From assembly GCA_937958675.1 (NCBI GenBank), contig CALGND010000013.1, positions 1 through 59,735 on the forward strand: a DNA stretch of 59,735 bases. The letters run 5' to 3'. The notes under the pieces are model-generated. The model saw only the letters and a program-made list of their open reading frames with translations, ran no database searches and had not been told where the DNA came from. Both the position numbers and the translations under genes were made by a program. Positions 46,749 through 56,741 of the stretch are shown here, piece by piece; the stretch's first letter is position 1; each line of letters opens with the position of its first letter. Origin of the DNA: an uncultured Granulosicoccaceae bacterium (lineage in GTDB: Bacteria > Pseudomonadota > Gammaproteobacteria > Granulosicoccales > Granulosicoccaceae).

Positions 46749-48407
46749 ATGGAAGAGCAAGAAGAGCAACACGACTCCCAGAATCTTAGACACGAGAACC
46801 TGCGCCTCCAACAAGAGCTAGAGGAACTCCAGGAAACCAACAAAGAACTCCTAGTCTACAAGCAGCAACTTGATGCAATACTGAACAATGCGCCGGTCGA
46901 GGTTTACCTGAAAGACCGTGAAGGACGCTATCTCAGAATAAACAAGCAGTTTGAGAAGATATTCGACGTTAAGAACGAAGAACTCATTGGCTTACTGCCA
47001 ACCGATATCCATGACTCCGAACTGGGGGAATCCACCCGCCAACAAGACCTGTTCGTGCTGAATTCGGGCAAAGCCAATGAGCGCGAAGAATTGGCCATGC
47101 TAGCCAATGATGATCGTGAACATACTTTGCTCACAATAAAATTTCCAGTATTTAACGACGAAGGCGATGTCGATGGTCTTGGGGCGATTGTGACTGATAT
47201 TACCGATCGCAAGCTACTGGAAGAATCCCTACGCCGATCGCAGAAGATGGATGCTATAGGACAGCTGACAGGCGGGATTGCCCACGATTTCAATAATATC
47301 CTTGGCATTATAATGGGTAATTTGGAGATTTTAGAACCTTACGTTAAGCACGATGAACACGCTCGCATGTGTGTTGAATCGGCGTACAAAGGCGCCAGTC
47401 GAGGCGCCGAACTGACAAGAAACCTTCTTGGTTTTGCGCGAACATCAGCAGGCACTCAGATGATTGTTTCGCTGAACAAGTTTATCAGCGGAATGGAATC
47501 GCTGATTACAAAATCCCTGACTGTTTCGATCAAAATCAACATGCAACTAAACGAAAACCTTTGGTCAGTCAAGATAGACCCTGGCGAGTTAGAGGATACG
47601 ATTCTCAATCTCTCACTCAATGCGCGTGACGCTATGCCTGCTGGCGGCGCCATTACTATAAAAACAAGTAATGTGTCTATTGACGAAGAGTACGTTCGCG
47701 ACCACCCTTTGGCAACGACTGGTGAGTTCGTTATGCTCTCTGTTAACGATAACGGCCAGGGGATGACTTCAGATATTTGCATCAAATGCACAGAGCCATT
47801 TTTTACGACGAAAAAAACAGGTAAGGGAACAGGCTTGGGCCTGAGTATGGTATACGGATTCGTAAAACGTTCCGGGGGCCATATGAATATTCTGTCCGAG
47901 CCGGGCAAAGGAACGAGCGTAAATCTATATTTGCCACGAGTAATTGAACATATCGACAACGATGCATCTAGTGAGGATGTGGCTTTTGGCCAACACACCC
48001 GCTTTCAGCACGGACGCGAAACCATTCTAGTAGTTGATGATGAGCAAGCACTTGTAGATATTGCCACATCAAACCTTCATGACCTTGGCTACAAGACCGT
48101 TCAGGCTAACAATAGCAAACAGGCTCTGAACATACTCAAATCAAACGACACGATTGACCTGTTGTTTGCTGATGTCATCATGCCGGGCGAGATGGATGGT
48201 TACGAACTGGCTTTATCGGCGCAGAAATTGTACCCCTCCCTGAAAATATTGATGAGCAGCGGATATTCCAACAGGAATGATGAGTTTGTCGACAATAGTG
48301 GTGTTAAACGATCTACTTCGCAATACAAGCTCTTAAAAAAGCCGTATAACAAATCGAAACTCTCTGCGCACATCAGGCAAGCGCTGGATTCGGAAACTGA
48401 ATTGTAG
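46749..48407 (+). CDS. Cytosolic hybrid histidine kinase (PAS-HisKA-HATPase-receiver)
   Basis: The 552-residue protein has no membrane helix. An N-terminal coiled coil (residues 12-42) leads to a PAS domain (about 44-155; NNAPVEVYLKDREGRYL). The phosphoacceptor is His179 in GGIAHDFNN. ATP-binding boxes are N (LNLSLNARDAMP), G1 (VNDNGQGM) and G2 (GTGLGLSMVYGFVKRSGG). A receiver domain at about 425-548 has VVDDE, phospho-Asp in LLFADVIMPGEMDGYEL and KKPY. No output regulator is next to it, so its target is unknown. PAS-HDFNN hybrid kinases of this type are common in light, redox or general stress signalling. Confidence 0.92.
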   Translation: MEEQEEQHDSQNLRHENLRLQQELEELQETNKELLVYKQQLDAILNNAPVEVYLKDREGRYLRINKQFEKIFDVKNEELIGLLPTDIHDSELGESTRQQDLFVLNSGKANEREELAMLANDDREHTLLTIKFPVFNDEGDVDGLGAIVTDITDRKLLEESLRRSQKMDAIGQLTGGIAHDFNNILGIIMGNLEILEPYVKHDEHARMCVESAYKGASRGAELTRNLLGFARTSAGTQMIVSLNKFISGMESLITKSLTVSIKINMQLNENLWSVKIDPGELEDTILNLSLNARDAMPAGGAITIKTSNVSIDEEYVRDHPLATTGEFVMLSVNDNGQGMTSDICIKCTEPFFTTKKTGKGTGLGLSMVYGFVKRSGGHMNILSEPGKGTSVNLYLPRVIEHIDNDASSEDVAFGQHTRFQHGRETILVVDDEQALVDIATSNLHDLGYKTVQANNSKQALNILKSNDTIDLLFADVIMPGEMDGYELALSAQKLYPSLKILMSSGYSNRNDEFVDNSGVKRSTSQYKLLKKPYNKSKLSAHIRQALDSETEL

Positions 48408-48446
48408 CGACAGCGCACGCCCTGCGCCTACTGGTAAAATACCAGA

Positions 48447-49175
48447 ATGACATTGCCCATTTTATATTCGTTTAGACGTTGCCCATACGCCATGCGTGCA
48501 CGCATGGCGCTAATGCACTGCGGTGCACAATGCATAATTCGCGAAGTCGTGCTAAAGGAAAAACCTACGCAAATGCTCGACGTATCGAGCAAGGGCACGG
48601 TGCCTGTACTCGTGCTGCCAGCCGAAAACAACAACGCAACAGGAATCGCTGCGAATAGCAATGCCACAATAAAAAACTCTCGCACCATCGATGAAAGCAT
48701 CGATATCATGCACTGGGCAATGAGTGAAAATCAGTCGAGGCACTTACAGAACGCTCGAAACTGGCTAACCATTGAGGCATTGAGCGTCGATGAAATCAAT
48801 TCACTCATCAGTCAAAACGATTTTGAGTTTAAAGACCAACTAGACAAGTACAAATACAGCGACCGACACCCAGATCACCCACAGACCTATTACTTAGAAC
48901 AGGCCATGCCTTTTCTGGAAAAACTCGAGTGCGCTCTCTCCCACTCGCCCTACTTAGGAGGAAGTCAGTTTCGTTTTCCAGACGCGGCGATATTGCCGTT
49001 TATAAGGCAATTTTCTATGGTCAATCCCAAACAGTTCAATGCCCTAACTTTGCCAAAGTTACAACAGTGGCTAGCTAAAGGACTAGAGAGCGAACTGTTT
49101 ATAAGCGTAATGCACAAGATCCCTCAGTGGACGGGAGAATTTGATGAAGACCCTATTGTGTTCGGTAAACGTTAA
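48447..49175 (+). CDS. Glutathione S-transferase family protein
   Basis: The 242-residue protein starts with a thioredoxin-like N-terminal domain: LPILYSFRRCPYAMRARMAL (active-site Cys in CPYA), the cis-Pro segment GTVPVLVL, and a TIDESIDIMHWA glutathione contact. An unusual Asn/Ala-rich insert lies between (ENNNATGIAANSNATIKN). The helical C-terminal domain includes SPYLGGSQFRFPDAAILPFIRQF. It resembles omega/beta-like GSTs that reduce or deglutathionylate substrates. The cysteine-first motif suggests thiol-transferase activity. Confidence 0.87.
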   Translation: MTLPILYSFRRCPYAMRARMALMHCGAQCIIREVVLKEKPTQMLDVSSKGTVPVLVLPAENNNATGIAANSNATIKNSRTIDESIDIMHWAMSENQSRHLQNARNWLTIEALSVDEINSLISQNDFEFKDQLDKYKYSDRHPDHPQTYYLEQAMPFLEKLECALSHSPYLGGSQFRFPDAAILPFIRQFSMVNPKQFNALTLPKLQQWLAKGLESELFISVMHKIPQWTGEFDEDPIVFGKR

Positions 49176-49191
49176 CAGTACAAGCTGTGGG

Positions 49192-49221
49192 AAAAAGCCA
49201 TATTAAGCTCGATGCATGGCT
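49192..49221 (-). terminator. Probable terminator of the methylated-amine operon
   Basis: On the minus strand AGCCAT and ATGGCT (49216-49221 and 49196-49201 on the plus strand) pair around a 14-nt loop and are followed by TTTTT, about 25 bases past the choline-kinase-like stop at 49246. Confidence 0.5.
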
Positions 49222-49245
49222 CCTTCCAAAAAGAAAAATACCAGA

Positions 49246-50217
49246 TTAGCTAGATTGAGCAACAGCCTCAAGACACTCATCAAACTCTGTACTTAATATT
49301 AGAACTTTACAACGTTCAAAGCGCCCGATCGAATAAGCCCAGAAATCGTCAGCTGGATTATTGTCAGCATGTTGAATCAAGCCCCAAAGAGTCCATAGCA
49401 AATCGCACATGGCTTTATATATAGTGACGCGAGCTATTTCGGATTGCTGCGGCTCTTTGCCACAATAAGCACGGACCAATTCATGCGTTTGCGACGCACT
49501 GAAGTTTCCTTCAACCGCCAGATCACCCAGATCCCAGTACGGGTCGTTCATACCGGAATACTCCCAATCCACAATCCACATAACGGCACCATCGTCGAGA
49601 AAGTTCTCGCACAAAGGATCGCAATGGCAGGGGGTGAGCGCAACCGGGTTGTTTGCCAAGACCTTTTTTACAGGCTGTGCACGCTGCACAATATCGTGAT
49701 AACCAGCGGGCAACTCAATGTCTTTAGTGGACAAAATGCCAAGATACTCTTCAATCATTGAAAACAACTCAAAGCGGAATTCAAATTGTTCGCCCGCTGA
49801 ATGCAACTTATGTAGCGCCTCGCCTGCTCTTGCAACAGAACCACTGCGACTTAAAAATAATTCAGGAGTCATGGTTACAATGTTTGGAATGCAATGCGAA
49901 ACCATCACACCGCTCTCTGGATTCGTATACAACACCTCGGCTGATACTCCGGCTCTCGCGGCAACACCTGCGTTGTGAGCTTCCACTTTTCTATCGATAT
50001 AGTCCTCTGTGCCTTCACCTGGTAATCGTACGATCAATGGCGGTTCCGAACGTCTACTTCCATGAAACTCGATCTTGAATACCAGATTGGTCAGCCCACC
50101 TTGCCGTGTAGCGGTATATTCATCAGCTGTTACGGATTTCAGGTGCGACAGTTCACGCAATGCTGCGAGCACCTGCGCAGGGGCGCGATCCTCATCTGTC
50201 CAATTTTTACTGTCCAT
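49246..50217 (-). CDS. Choline/ethanolamine-kinase-like phosphotransferase (distal copy)
   Basis: The 323-residue protein has the nucleotide-binding N-lobe (GLTNLVFKIEF, LIVRLPGEGTEDYIDRK), then the catalytic loop TPCHCDPLCENFL with H-D-N spacing and the metal-binding IVDWEYSGMNDPYWDLGDLA. The DWEYSG form is typical of choline/ethanolamine kinases rather than aminoglycoside kinases. It is the last gene of the minus-strand operon, 23 bases after the dehydrogenase, and a divergent paralogue of the kinase at 52715. It likely phosphorylates an amino alcohol supplied by the transporter (inference). Confidence 0.86.
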   Translation of the reverse strand: MDSKNWTDEDRAPAQVLAALRELSHLKSVTADEYTATRQGGLTNLVFKIEFHGSRRSEPPLIVRLPGEGTEDYIDRKVEAHNAGVAARAGVSAEVLYTNPESGVMVSHCIPNIVTMTPELFLSRSGSVARAGEALHKLHSAGEQFEFRFELFSMIEEYLGILSTKDIELPAGYHDIVQRAQPVKKVLANNPVALTPCHCDPLCENFLDDGAVMWIVDWEYSGMNDPYWDLGDLAVEGNFSASQTHELVRAYCGKEPQQSEIARVTIYKAMCDLLWTLWGLIQHADNNPADDFWAYSIGRFERCKVLILSTEFDECLEAVAQSS

Positions 50218-50240
50218 TCATTCTACCCCACACTGTTAAT

Positions 50241-52718
50241 TCAACTCTTCACCCGTGTCATGTCAGCATCGTACAACGGTTTTAAATGCACTTCGCAATC
50301 AACCAATTGTGTAGCGACTTCGAGTTGATAGCTTCCCTGCATAATATATTCATCGGTGACGCCAGCCGAGTCCCTGATATAGCCAAGGCCGATAGCCTTA
50401 TCAATGTGATGCCCAAAACCGCCACTACTCAACCAACCCGCTCTTCGTCCGTTTCTAAAAATAGTTTCTCGTCCGAGCAACACAACAGTAGGGTCGTTTA
50501 CAGTAAAAGTAGCCAGTCGTTTTTTTACGCCATCGCGTAATTGCTTGGCGATGGCATCGGCACCTTTGAAAGGTGTGTTCGATCGATTTAGCTTTACCGC
50601 CCAGCCAAGCCCAGCTTCTATAGGCGTATGATCCGGCCCGATATCCGCCCCCCAGGCACGATAACCCTTTTCCAATCGACAGGATTCAATGGTTCGATAA
50701 CCTGCATTTCGCAATCCAAGTGGCTCACCAGCCAACATCAAGGCATCATAAATTGTTTGCGCATACTCAGCAGGCACATGCAACTCCCAACCAAGCTCAC
50801 CTACATAGGTAATACGCAGTGCATTGACCGGACAACCTGCTATGCCTATTGTTCGAACTTGCCCAAACGGAAAGTGCGCCTTAGACACACTATCGTTTGT
50901 AAGCTTCGATAATATGTCACGTGATGCAGGCCCCATCAACGAAAGCACGCTAGTAGCCGAAGTCACATCGAACAGTTGCGCATTCAGCCCATCGGGAATA
51001 TTACTTTCAATCCAGTGATAATCGTGCGTCGCAAATCCGGTACCAGTCACAATATAAAATTCATTCGCTGATGTTCGGACCACCGACACATCACACTGAA
51101 TGCCACCATTGTCATCAAGCATTTGTGTATAGACGATACTACCAACGGGTTTATCGATATCATTCGCTGCAATCCAGCCAAGCGCCTGGCAAGCATCTGG
51201 TCCTTTAAGCACAAACTTAGCAAAGGATGTTTGATCAATCAGCACCGCAGCTTCTCGTACCGCGCGATGCTCCCTTGCAACAGCCGCATGCCAATTAGGA
51301 ATCTCGAAACTGTATACATCCTTGGGGGATTCGCCCAGGCTTTCATCAGCAAACCAATTCGGACGCTCCCAACCCAGCTTTTCGCCAAAGCAGGCACCCT
51401 GCTGTTTCAATCTTGCATACAGTGGCGAGCGGCGACAGGGCCTGCCCGATGCGTGCTCCTCGTTTGGCCAAGCCATCGTATAGTGTTTTGAATAAGCTTC
51501 CAATGTTCTAGACCTTACCCAGTCGGTATCCTGGTGAGGCTTGCCGAACCGACGTATATCCACGCTCCACAAATCATATGGTGGTTCACCATTACGCACC
51601 CATTCAGCCAACGCCATGCCAGCCCCTCCCCCAGATGCAATACCAAACGCATTGAAACCAGCACCCACATAGAAATTTCCAAGCTCCGGAGCTTCACCCA
51701 AAATAAAATTTCCGTCGGGTGTGAAACTTTCTGGGCCGTTGGTCAGTTGCTTGATACCCACATCGTTTAATACAGGTACGCGTCCTAAGGAGAGCTCTAG
51801 CATGGGTTCGAAGTGGTTAAAATCCGAGTCAAGCAACGTGTAATGAAAGTTATCTGGAATTCCGTTTACAGCCCACGGCACTGGATTGGGCTCATAACCT
51901 CCCATTACTAATCCACCAACTTCTTCTTTGTAGTAGGTCAATCGATCAGGATCGCGTAATGTTGGCAAGGAGTCAGTCACTCCCTCGATTTGTTCCGTCA
52001 ACATGTATTGATGTTGCACTGATACCAGCGGCACGCTTACACCGAAGCGACCAGCAAACTCGCGTGTCCACTGGCCAGCGCAGACCACAATTTTTTCGCA
52101 TTCAATACGAACAGCATCGGCATCAGATTGATTAGGCTGAGCAACTACACCCTTGATCACACCGTCCTGAAATTCAATATCAGTTACAGACACATCCTCA
52201 ACAATTAATGCGCCAGACATACGCGCACCTTTGGCAAGAGCCTGGGTGATATCCGATGGGTTGGCCTGACCATCGGTGGGTAGAAAGGCAGCACCAATCA
52301 CATCATCAATGTTCATCAGCGGCCAGAGCTCTAATGCTTCAGCAGGGGTGAGTAGCTGCATATCCAAGCCAAACGAATGCGCAGTTGTTGCTTGTCGTTT
52401 GACTTCCGTCCAGCGATCTTCATTACAGGCCAGGCGCAACCCTCCGTTCATTTTCCATCCTGTTCCCAAGCCTGTTTCCGCTTCGATGGTGTTGTACAAA
52501 TCAACCGAATAGCCCAGCAGTTGCGTGATATTGGCATTGGATCGTAGCTGTCCAACTAGCCCGGCAGCATGAAAGGTACTACCCGAAGTTAGTTTGTTTT
52601 GTTCCAGCAGCAGCACCTCACAACCTGCCTTGGCCAGGTGGTAAGCGGTTGAACAACCAATGATGCCGCCACCGATGACGATGATTCGACTCGAGGACGG
52701 AAGCTCATTAGCCATCAT
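50241..52718 (-). CDS. Dimethylglycine/sarcosine dehydrogenase-like flavoprotein with GcvT domain
   Basis: The 825-residue protein has an FAD-binding N-terminus (IIVIGGGIIGCSTAYHLAKAG) and STFHAAGLVGQLR, whose His (about residue 50) is the covalent FAD attachment site in DMGDH/SARDH. A central DAO/FAO region and a C-terminal aminomethyltransferase (GcvT) fold follow, with LMGPASRDIL, YVGELGWELHVP, ESCRLEKGYRAWGADIGPDHTP and a GcvT C-terminal barrel. Known relatives oxidise N-methyl groups and pass formaldehyde equivalents to tetrahydrofolate. The start overlaps the upstream kinase stop (ATGA). It probably demethylates the imported amine. Substrate specificity is not resolved. Confidence 0.9.
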   Translation of the reverse strand: MMANELPSSSRIIVIGGGIIGCSTAYHLAKAGCEVLLLEQNKLTSGSTFHAAGLVGQLRSNANITQLLGYSVDLYNTIEAETGLGTGWKMNGGLRLACNEDRWTEVKRQATTAHSFGLDMQLLTPAEALELWPLMNIDDVIGAAFLPTDGQANPSDITQALAKGARMSGALIVEDVSVTDIEFQDGVIKGVVAQPNQSDADAVRIECEKIVVCAGQWTREFAGRFGVSVPLVSVQHQYMLTEQIEGVTDSLPTLRDPDRLTYYKEEVGGLVMGGYEPNPVPWAVNGIPDNFHYTLLDSDFNHFEPMLELSLGRVPVLNDVGIKQLTNGPESFTPDGNFILGEAPELGNFYVGAGFNAFGIASGGGAGMALAEWVRNGEPPYDLWSVDIRRFGKPHQDTDWVRSRTLEAYSKHYTMAWPNEEHASGRPCRRSPLYARLKQQGACFGEKLGWERPNWFADESLGESPKDVYSFEIPNWHAAVAREHRAVREAAVLIDQTSFAKFVLKGPDACQALGWIAANDIDKPVGSIVYTQMLDDNGGIQCDVSVVRTSANEFYIVTGTGFATHDYHWIESNIPDGLNAQLFDVTSATSVLSLMGPASRDILSKLTNDSVSKAHFPFGQVRTIGIAGCPVNALRITYVGELGWELHVPAEYAQTIYDALMLAGEPLGLRNAGYRTIESCRLEKGYRAWGADIGPDHTPIEAGLGWAVKLNRSNTPFKGADAIAKQLRDGVKKRLATFTVNDPTVVLLGRETIFRNGRRAGWLSSGGFGHHIDKAIGLGYIRDSAGVTDEYIMQGSYQLEVATQLVDCEVHLKPLYDADMTRVKS

Positions 52719-53605
52719 TGATACACCCTTTTAAAATTAGCGTAACTGGCTTCAAAATTTTGCAGATTGCTTTTTGTGTATTCGGCATAGTCAAAATTTA
52801 CGGTGGCATGCACTTCCGATATCATGCTCCACAAGGTTTCACGCAAGAGGGATGCAGTTTTCATTGCCTGGTAGCGTCTCCATAGCTCATCTTTTACATC
52901 AGTTTCATAGTATGCATCGAGTAACCAACGCTCTTGTTTCTCACTGATCTCATTGTTTGACGCCAAGCCACCAAGATCAAACAGAGGCGAATTAAAACCA
53001 CCGTATTCCCAATCGATCAACCACAGCCTTTTGCCATCATCAAGCAAATTAGCCGCAAGCAAATCGTTATGGCCAAATACTATTTCATAGGGCGATGCCG
53101 CTGCCTCCAAAACGTTTGCAGCTTTAAGCAGTGCGGGTAGCTTATCCAGATGCGGGCTGTCAACATCTTTTAGCGAACCGGCGTAGTCACGCACAACATG
53201 GAACACCCAGAACACCACCGATGCACCACGCAAAAAATTGGGCACGTCGCGGTGACAAGATTGGATTAATGGCACCAATCGCTCGAGCATGGTGTCGTTG
53301 CGCACCAGCTCAGGTGTTAACGCAGTTGATGGCACATAGTCCATGACCAGCGCACCTGGCTCGTGATGACGTATTGCGGGCGATAAGCCAGCGGCATGCG
53401 CCGCATTTGATGCAGCTATCTCATTAAAGCGAAGAATATGATGAACCGGTATATCATGACCGAGCCGCACAACAAATTGCCTAGCTGAATCACTGCCCTG
53501 CTCGGTCACCAAAAAGTTGTGATTGGTAATACCCCCTTCGAGCGGCACCATCTCTATTTCGGATTGCCAGCAAGAAAGTGCACGTATGAATTTCTCATTA
53601 TCCAT
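52715..53605 (-). CDS. Choline/ethanolamine-kinase-like phosphotransferase (proximal copy)
   Basis: The 296-residue protein has GGITNHNFLV at the nucleotide loop, RFVVRLGHD-type lobe strands (seen as QFVVRLGHDI), the catalytic loop FGHNDLLAANLL and IDWEYGGFNSPLFDLGGLA. It lies between the permease and the dehydrogenase and overlaps the latter by 4 bases, so it is integral to the operon. It differs from the distal kinase at 49246 throughout, implying separate substrates or steps, not a recent duplication. Confidence 0.87.
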   Translation of the reverse strand: MDNEKFIRALSCWQSEIEMVPLEGGITNHNFLVTEQGSDSARQFVVRLGHDIPVHHILRFNEIAASNAAHAAGLSPAIRHHEPGALVMDYVPSTALTPELVRNDTMLERLVPLIQSCHRDVPNFLRGASVVFWVFHVVRDYAGSLKDVDSPHLDKLPALLKAANVLEAAASPYEIVFGHNDLLAANLLDDGKRLWLIDWEYGGFNSPLFDLGGLASNNEISEKQERWLLDAYYETDVKDELWRRYQAMKTASLLRETLWSMISEVHATVNFDYAEYTKSNLQNFEASYANFKRVYQ

Positions 53606-53618
53606 GACGGTTCCGAGC

Positions 53619-55679
53619 CTATTGATTCAAAGTTGAAGGTGCATAACGTTGTCGAGCGCGACGCGCCCCAGCAACGATAATGCGATCGGCAATAATGGCT
53701 ATAAATGCCACGCTGAGCCCGGCAACAATGCCTCGACCGACATCGGCTTTGGTCAGCGCAATGTACACCTCTTGCCCAAGATCGCGCGTGCCCACCAAGG
53801 CAGTGATAACCAACATCGACAAGGCCAGCATAATGGTTTGATTAATACCCATGAGGATTTCGGGATAAGCCAGAGGCAAGCGTATTCGTGTGAGCAATTG
53901 CCGTGGTGTGCAACCGCTGACCGTACCAGCCTCTATTAATTGTGGATCTATGCTGCGTATGCCATGAGCGGCATAGCGCACTGCCGGTGCTAGCGCATAT
54001 AACACCACCGCAATCATAGCCGTAAAATCACCCACTCTAAACAGCATAACAACCGGTATAAGATAAACAAAACTCGGCAGCGTTTGTAAGGTGTCGATGA
54101 AAACACCAATGATGCGCCCCGCTGTTTTATTCAATGCCGCCCATATACCCAGCGGTATGCCGATAAGCGATGCGATGATCACGGATGCACCACACAGATA
54201 CACAGTTGTCATGGCCTTCAGCCACAAACCGTTGACCACAATAAACCCAGACAATAAAAACGTCAGAAAAGCCAAACGCCAGCCACCAAAATGCGCAGCA
54301 ATCAATGTAATCAGTACCAAACCCCACGGCCAAGGAATACCGAGCAGGAATCGTTTGATAGGTAACAAAAACCAGATCAATACTGCATCCTTGAACACTT
54401 CAAGGTCATCAAAATAATTGATATTGATAAAGCTGACTTTATCCTGCCAAAACTGCCCAGTAGTGATCTGCGCAGACTCAGGGTACGCTTGAAAGAAAGG
54501 CGACACCACTCCAAGTAAACTCAGCAGCACGGCAACCACCAACACCATTACAAGCCTCGGATAACGACGCAAGAAATGTTGATCGACAGTTATCGCAGAA
54601 CTTCTGCGCTCACTGCCTTGCCTGTCTACTATCGCCTGGCTCAATCGATCGAGCGCAACAGCCAGTACTACAATGGCAATACCTGCTTCAATACCGCCAC
54701 CAATATCAAGTTTACGTAAGGAGGTTAATACATCGTATCCTAATCCACCCGCACCGATCATCGACGCAATAATGACCATGTTAAGCGATAGCATGATGAC
54801 TTGATTAACACCAACCATAAGCCCAGGTCTGGCCACCGGAATCAGTACACGCCACAATAATTGCCGATCGGTGCAACCCACCATAACGCCAAGGTCGCGC
54901 ACCTCATCGTTCACACCGCGCAGTGCCAGCGCCGTCATGCGAACCATCGGCGGCATCGCGTAGATGATGGTTGCAATCAAGGCGGATACAGGACCAAAAC
55001 CGAACATAAAAAGAATGGGGACCAGGTAGGCAAAAACTGGAATGGTTTGCATAAGGTCCAGCACCGGCGACATCACTCGATCAACCCAGGCATGCCGGAA
55101 AATTGCAATACCAAGTAATAAACCTAGTGCGACTCCCATTGGTACGGCAATAGCAATTGATGCCAGCGTGACCATTGCACTATTCCATTGTCCAAATACC
55201 GCCAGATACACAAAAGCTGAACCACACAAAGCAGCAAGCCACCAATCCTTCGCATAATGACCCAAGGCAATAACAGCGAGCACAACCGCAATCCAACTTA
55301 ACGGTGGCAATAACTGGATTGCATCACTGCCCACACCACTTAACAAGCCGGTAGAAAATAAAGATAAGGCGAGATTGTAGGGTTGTTCGATCAACCACGA
55401 AATACCCCGAGTTAAATCGGTAAAGCTAAAAAATCCAAAATGCGCAACTTCGACCAACCACTGCATGAATGCAGAGATATGATCTTTAATCGGAAGCTTC
55501 CACGCACTGGGGTACTTGACCAACCAGCGCATATCGAGTGATTTTGCTATGGCTTTTGCATTGCTCGATAAATAGAAGGTAGCCAGAGCAATAAGCAACC
55601 AGCACAAACGATAACTGTAGCCACGAGCGAAAGATGCTGGCGGAGTGCTGTTGTTAATGGCGGCATTGACGGTAGACAC
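53619..55679 (-). CDS. Double-length ABC permease of the glycine betaine/proline (ProW/OpuAB) class
   Basis: The 686-residue protein is two permease units in one chain. Each has the family EAA-type loop: APxVR(M/Y)...GVNDEVRDLGVMVGCTDRQLL in the first half and GIRSIDPQLIEAGTVSGCT in the second. Each ends with a helix block (IMLSLNMVIIASMIGAGGLG; IMLALSMLVITALVGTRDLG). Usual ProW proteins have one such unit and work as homodimers, so this chain supplies both halves. The start is GTG at 55679, 5 bases after the ATPase stop. Two long N-terminal soluble/hydrophobic segments precede unit one. Confidence 0.9.
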   Translation of the reverse strand: MSTVNAAINNSTPPASFARGYSYRLCWLLIALATFYLSSNAKAIAKSLDMRWLVKYPSAWKLPIKDHISAFMQWLVEVAHFGFFSFTDLTRGISWLIEQPYNLALSLFSTGLLSGVGSDAIQLLPPLSWIAVVLAVIALGHYAKDWWLAALCGSAFVYLAVFGQWNSAMVTLASIAIAVPMGVALGLLLGIAIFRHAWVDRVMSPVLDLMQTIPVFAYLVPILFMFGFGPVSALIATIIYAMPPMVRMTALALRGVNDEVRDLGVMVGCTDRQLLWRVLIPVARPGLMVGVNQVIMLSLNMVIIASMIGAGGLGYDVLTSLRKLDIGGGIEAGIAIVVLAVALDRLSQAIVDRQGSERRSSAITVDQHFLRRYPRLVMVLVVAVLLSLLGVVSPFFQAYPESAQITTGQFWQDKVSFININYFDDLEVFKDAVLIWFLLPIKRFLLGIPWPWGLVLITLIAAHFGGWRLAFLTFLLSGFIVVNGLWLKAMTTVYLCGASVIIASLIGIPLGIWAALNKTAGRIIGVFIDTLQTLPSFVYLIPVVMLFRVGDFTAMIAVVLYALAPAVRYAAHGIRSIDPQLIEAGTVSGCTPRQLLTRIRLPLAYPEILMGINQTIMLALSMLVITALVGTRDLGQEVYIALTKADVGRGIVAGLSVAFIAIIADRIIVAGARRARQRYAPSTLNQ

Positions 55680-55684
55680 TGGCG

Positions 55685-56728
55685 CTACTGCTGATGCCGT
55701 GAACTAGACACAAGAAAGTCAACAATAGCCGCGCGATCAATGCTCCCCACCTTTACGCCATTATCATCAACTACGTTTAATGGGTGCTCCGCATCAAATA
55801 CGGTTGCCGATATATCCGCTATTTTATCCATACTGCGAACCGATACGCTCGCACCAGAATCAGCACCATACTGCGCTGATCCATTGGCCTGCATAATCGA
55901 ACCGACCGAAATGACTTTGTCGCGCGGAACGTATCGCGTAAACTCGGCAACATAGTCTGTTGCAGGGTTCAGCACTAATTCTTCCGGGCTTGCAATCTGA
56001 ACAATAGCGCCTTCTTTCATGATAGCAATACGATCCGCCAATCGAATAGCTTCGTCAAAATCGTGTGTAATAAAAACGATGGATTTTTTAAGCTTTGCTT
56101 GTAGACGAAGAAATTCGTCTTGCATCTCTCGTCGGATCAAAGGATCTAATGCAGAAAACGGCTCATCTAAAAACCAGATCTCAGGCTCCACTGCAAGAGA
56201 GCGGGCTATGCCAACACGTTGTTGCTGCCCGCCAGATAGTTCATGCGGTAAGTAGTCTTCACGTCCTGCCAAACCCACTAGCTCGATAATTTCGCGGGCT
56301 CGCGCTTCACGCTGTTGTTTGTTCTGGCCTTGAATATCCAGTGGAAAGGCGACATTCTCCAATACGCTTAAATGCGGCAAAAGCGCAAAGTGCTGAAACA
56401 CCATGCCCATTTTATGTCGGCGGATGTCGATCATCTGCGCCTTGGATGCACCGAGCAAATCCTGGCCCTCAAAGATAAGCTCGCCCTGTGTTGGCTCAAT
56501 CAGACGCGACATGCAACGTACCAGCGTGGATTTACCCGAACCAGACAAGCCCATAATGACGAATATCTCGCCACTATGAACTTGCAGATTCGCAGCCCTA
56601 ACTGCAGGCACTAAGCCCGCCTCCAACACATCCGCCAGATCAGGTTCGGGGTTGCGTTCTAGTAGTTGCTTTGCACTCGGGCCATATAACTTCCATACAT
56701 CGCGACAAGCAAGCTTTGCATCAGACAT
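55685..56728 (-). CDS. ABC transporter ATPase of the glycine betaine (ProV/OpuAA) class
   Basis: The 347-residue protein has the N-terminal helical stretch characteristic of ProV (ACRDVWKLYGPSAKQLLERNP), Walker A GLSGSGKST (about residues 60-68), signature LSGGQQQRVGIARSLA, Walker B IWFLDEPFSALD and H-loop ITHDFDEA. The C-terminal region after about residue 245 is CBS-like but partly degenerate, so osmotic or nucleotide control is uncertain. It lies between the binding protein and the permease in one operon. Confidence 0.92.
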   Translation of the reverse strand: MSDAKLACRDVWKLYGPSAKQLLERNPEPDLADVLEAGLVPAVRAANLQVHSGEIFVIMGLSGSGKSTLVRCMSRLIEPTQGELIFEGQDLLGASKAQMIDIRRHKMGMVFQHFALLPHLSVLENVAFPLDIQGQNKQQREARAREIIELVGLAGREDYLPHELSGGQQQRVGIARSLAVEPEIWFLDEPFSALDPLIRREMQDEFLRLQAKLKKSIVFITHDFDEAIRLADRIAIMKEGAIVQIASPEELVLNPATDYVAEFTRYVPRDKVISVGSIMQANGSAQYGADSGASVSVRSMDKIADISATVFDAEHPLNVVDDNGVKVGSIDRAAIVDFLVSSSRHQQ

Positions 56729-56741
56729 AACGGACGGTTAA

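Noticed and set aside
47456-47998. Minus-strand open frame of 180 codons antisense to the histidine kinase
   Set aside because: The opposite strand has complete HATPase boxes, so this frame is a shadow.
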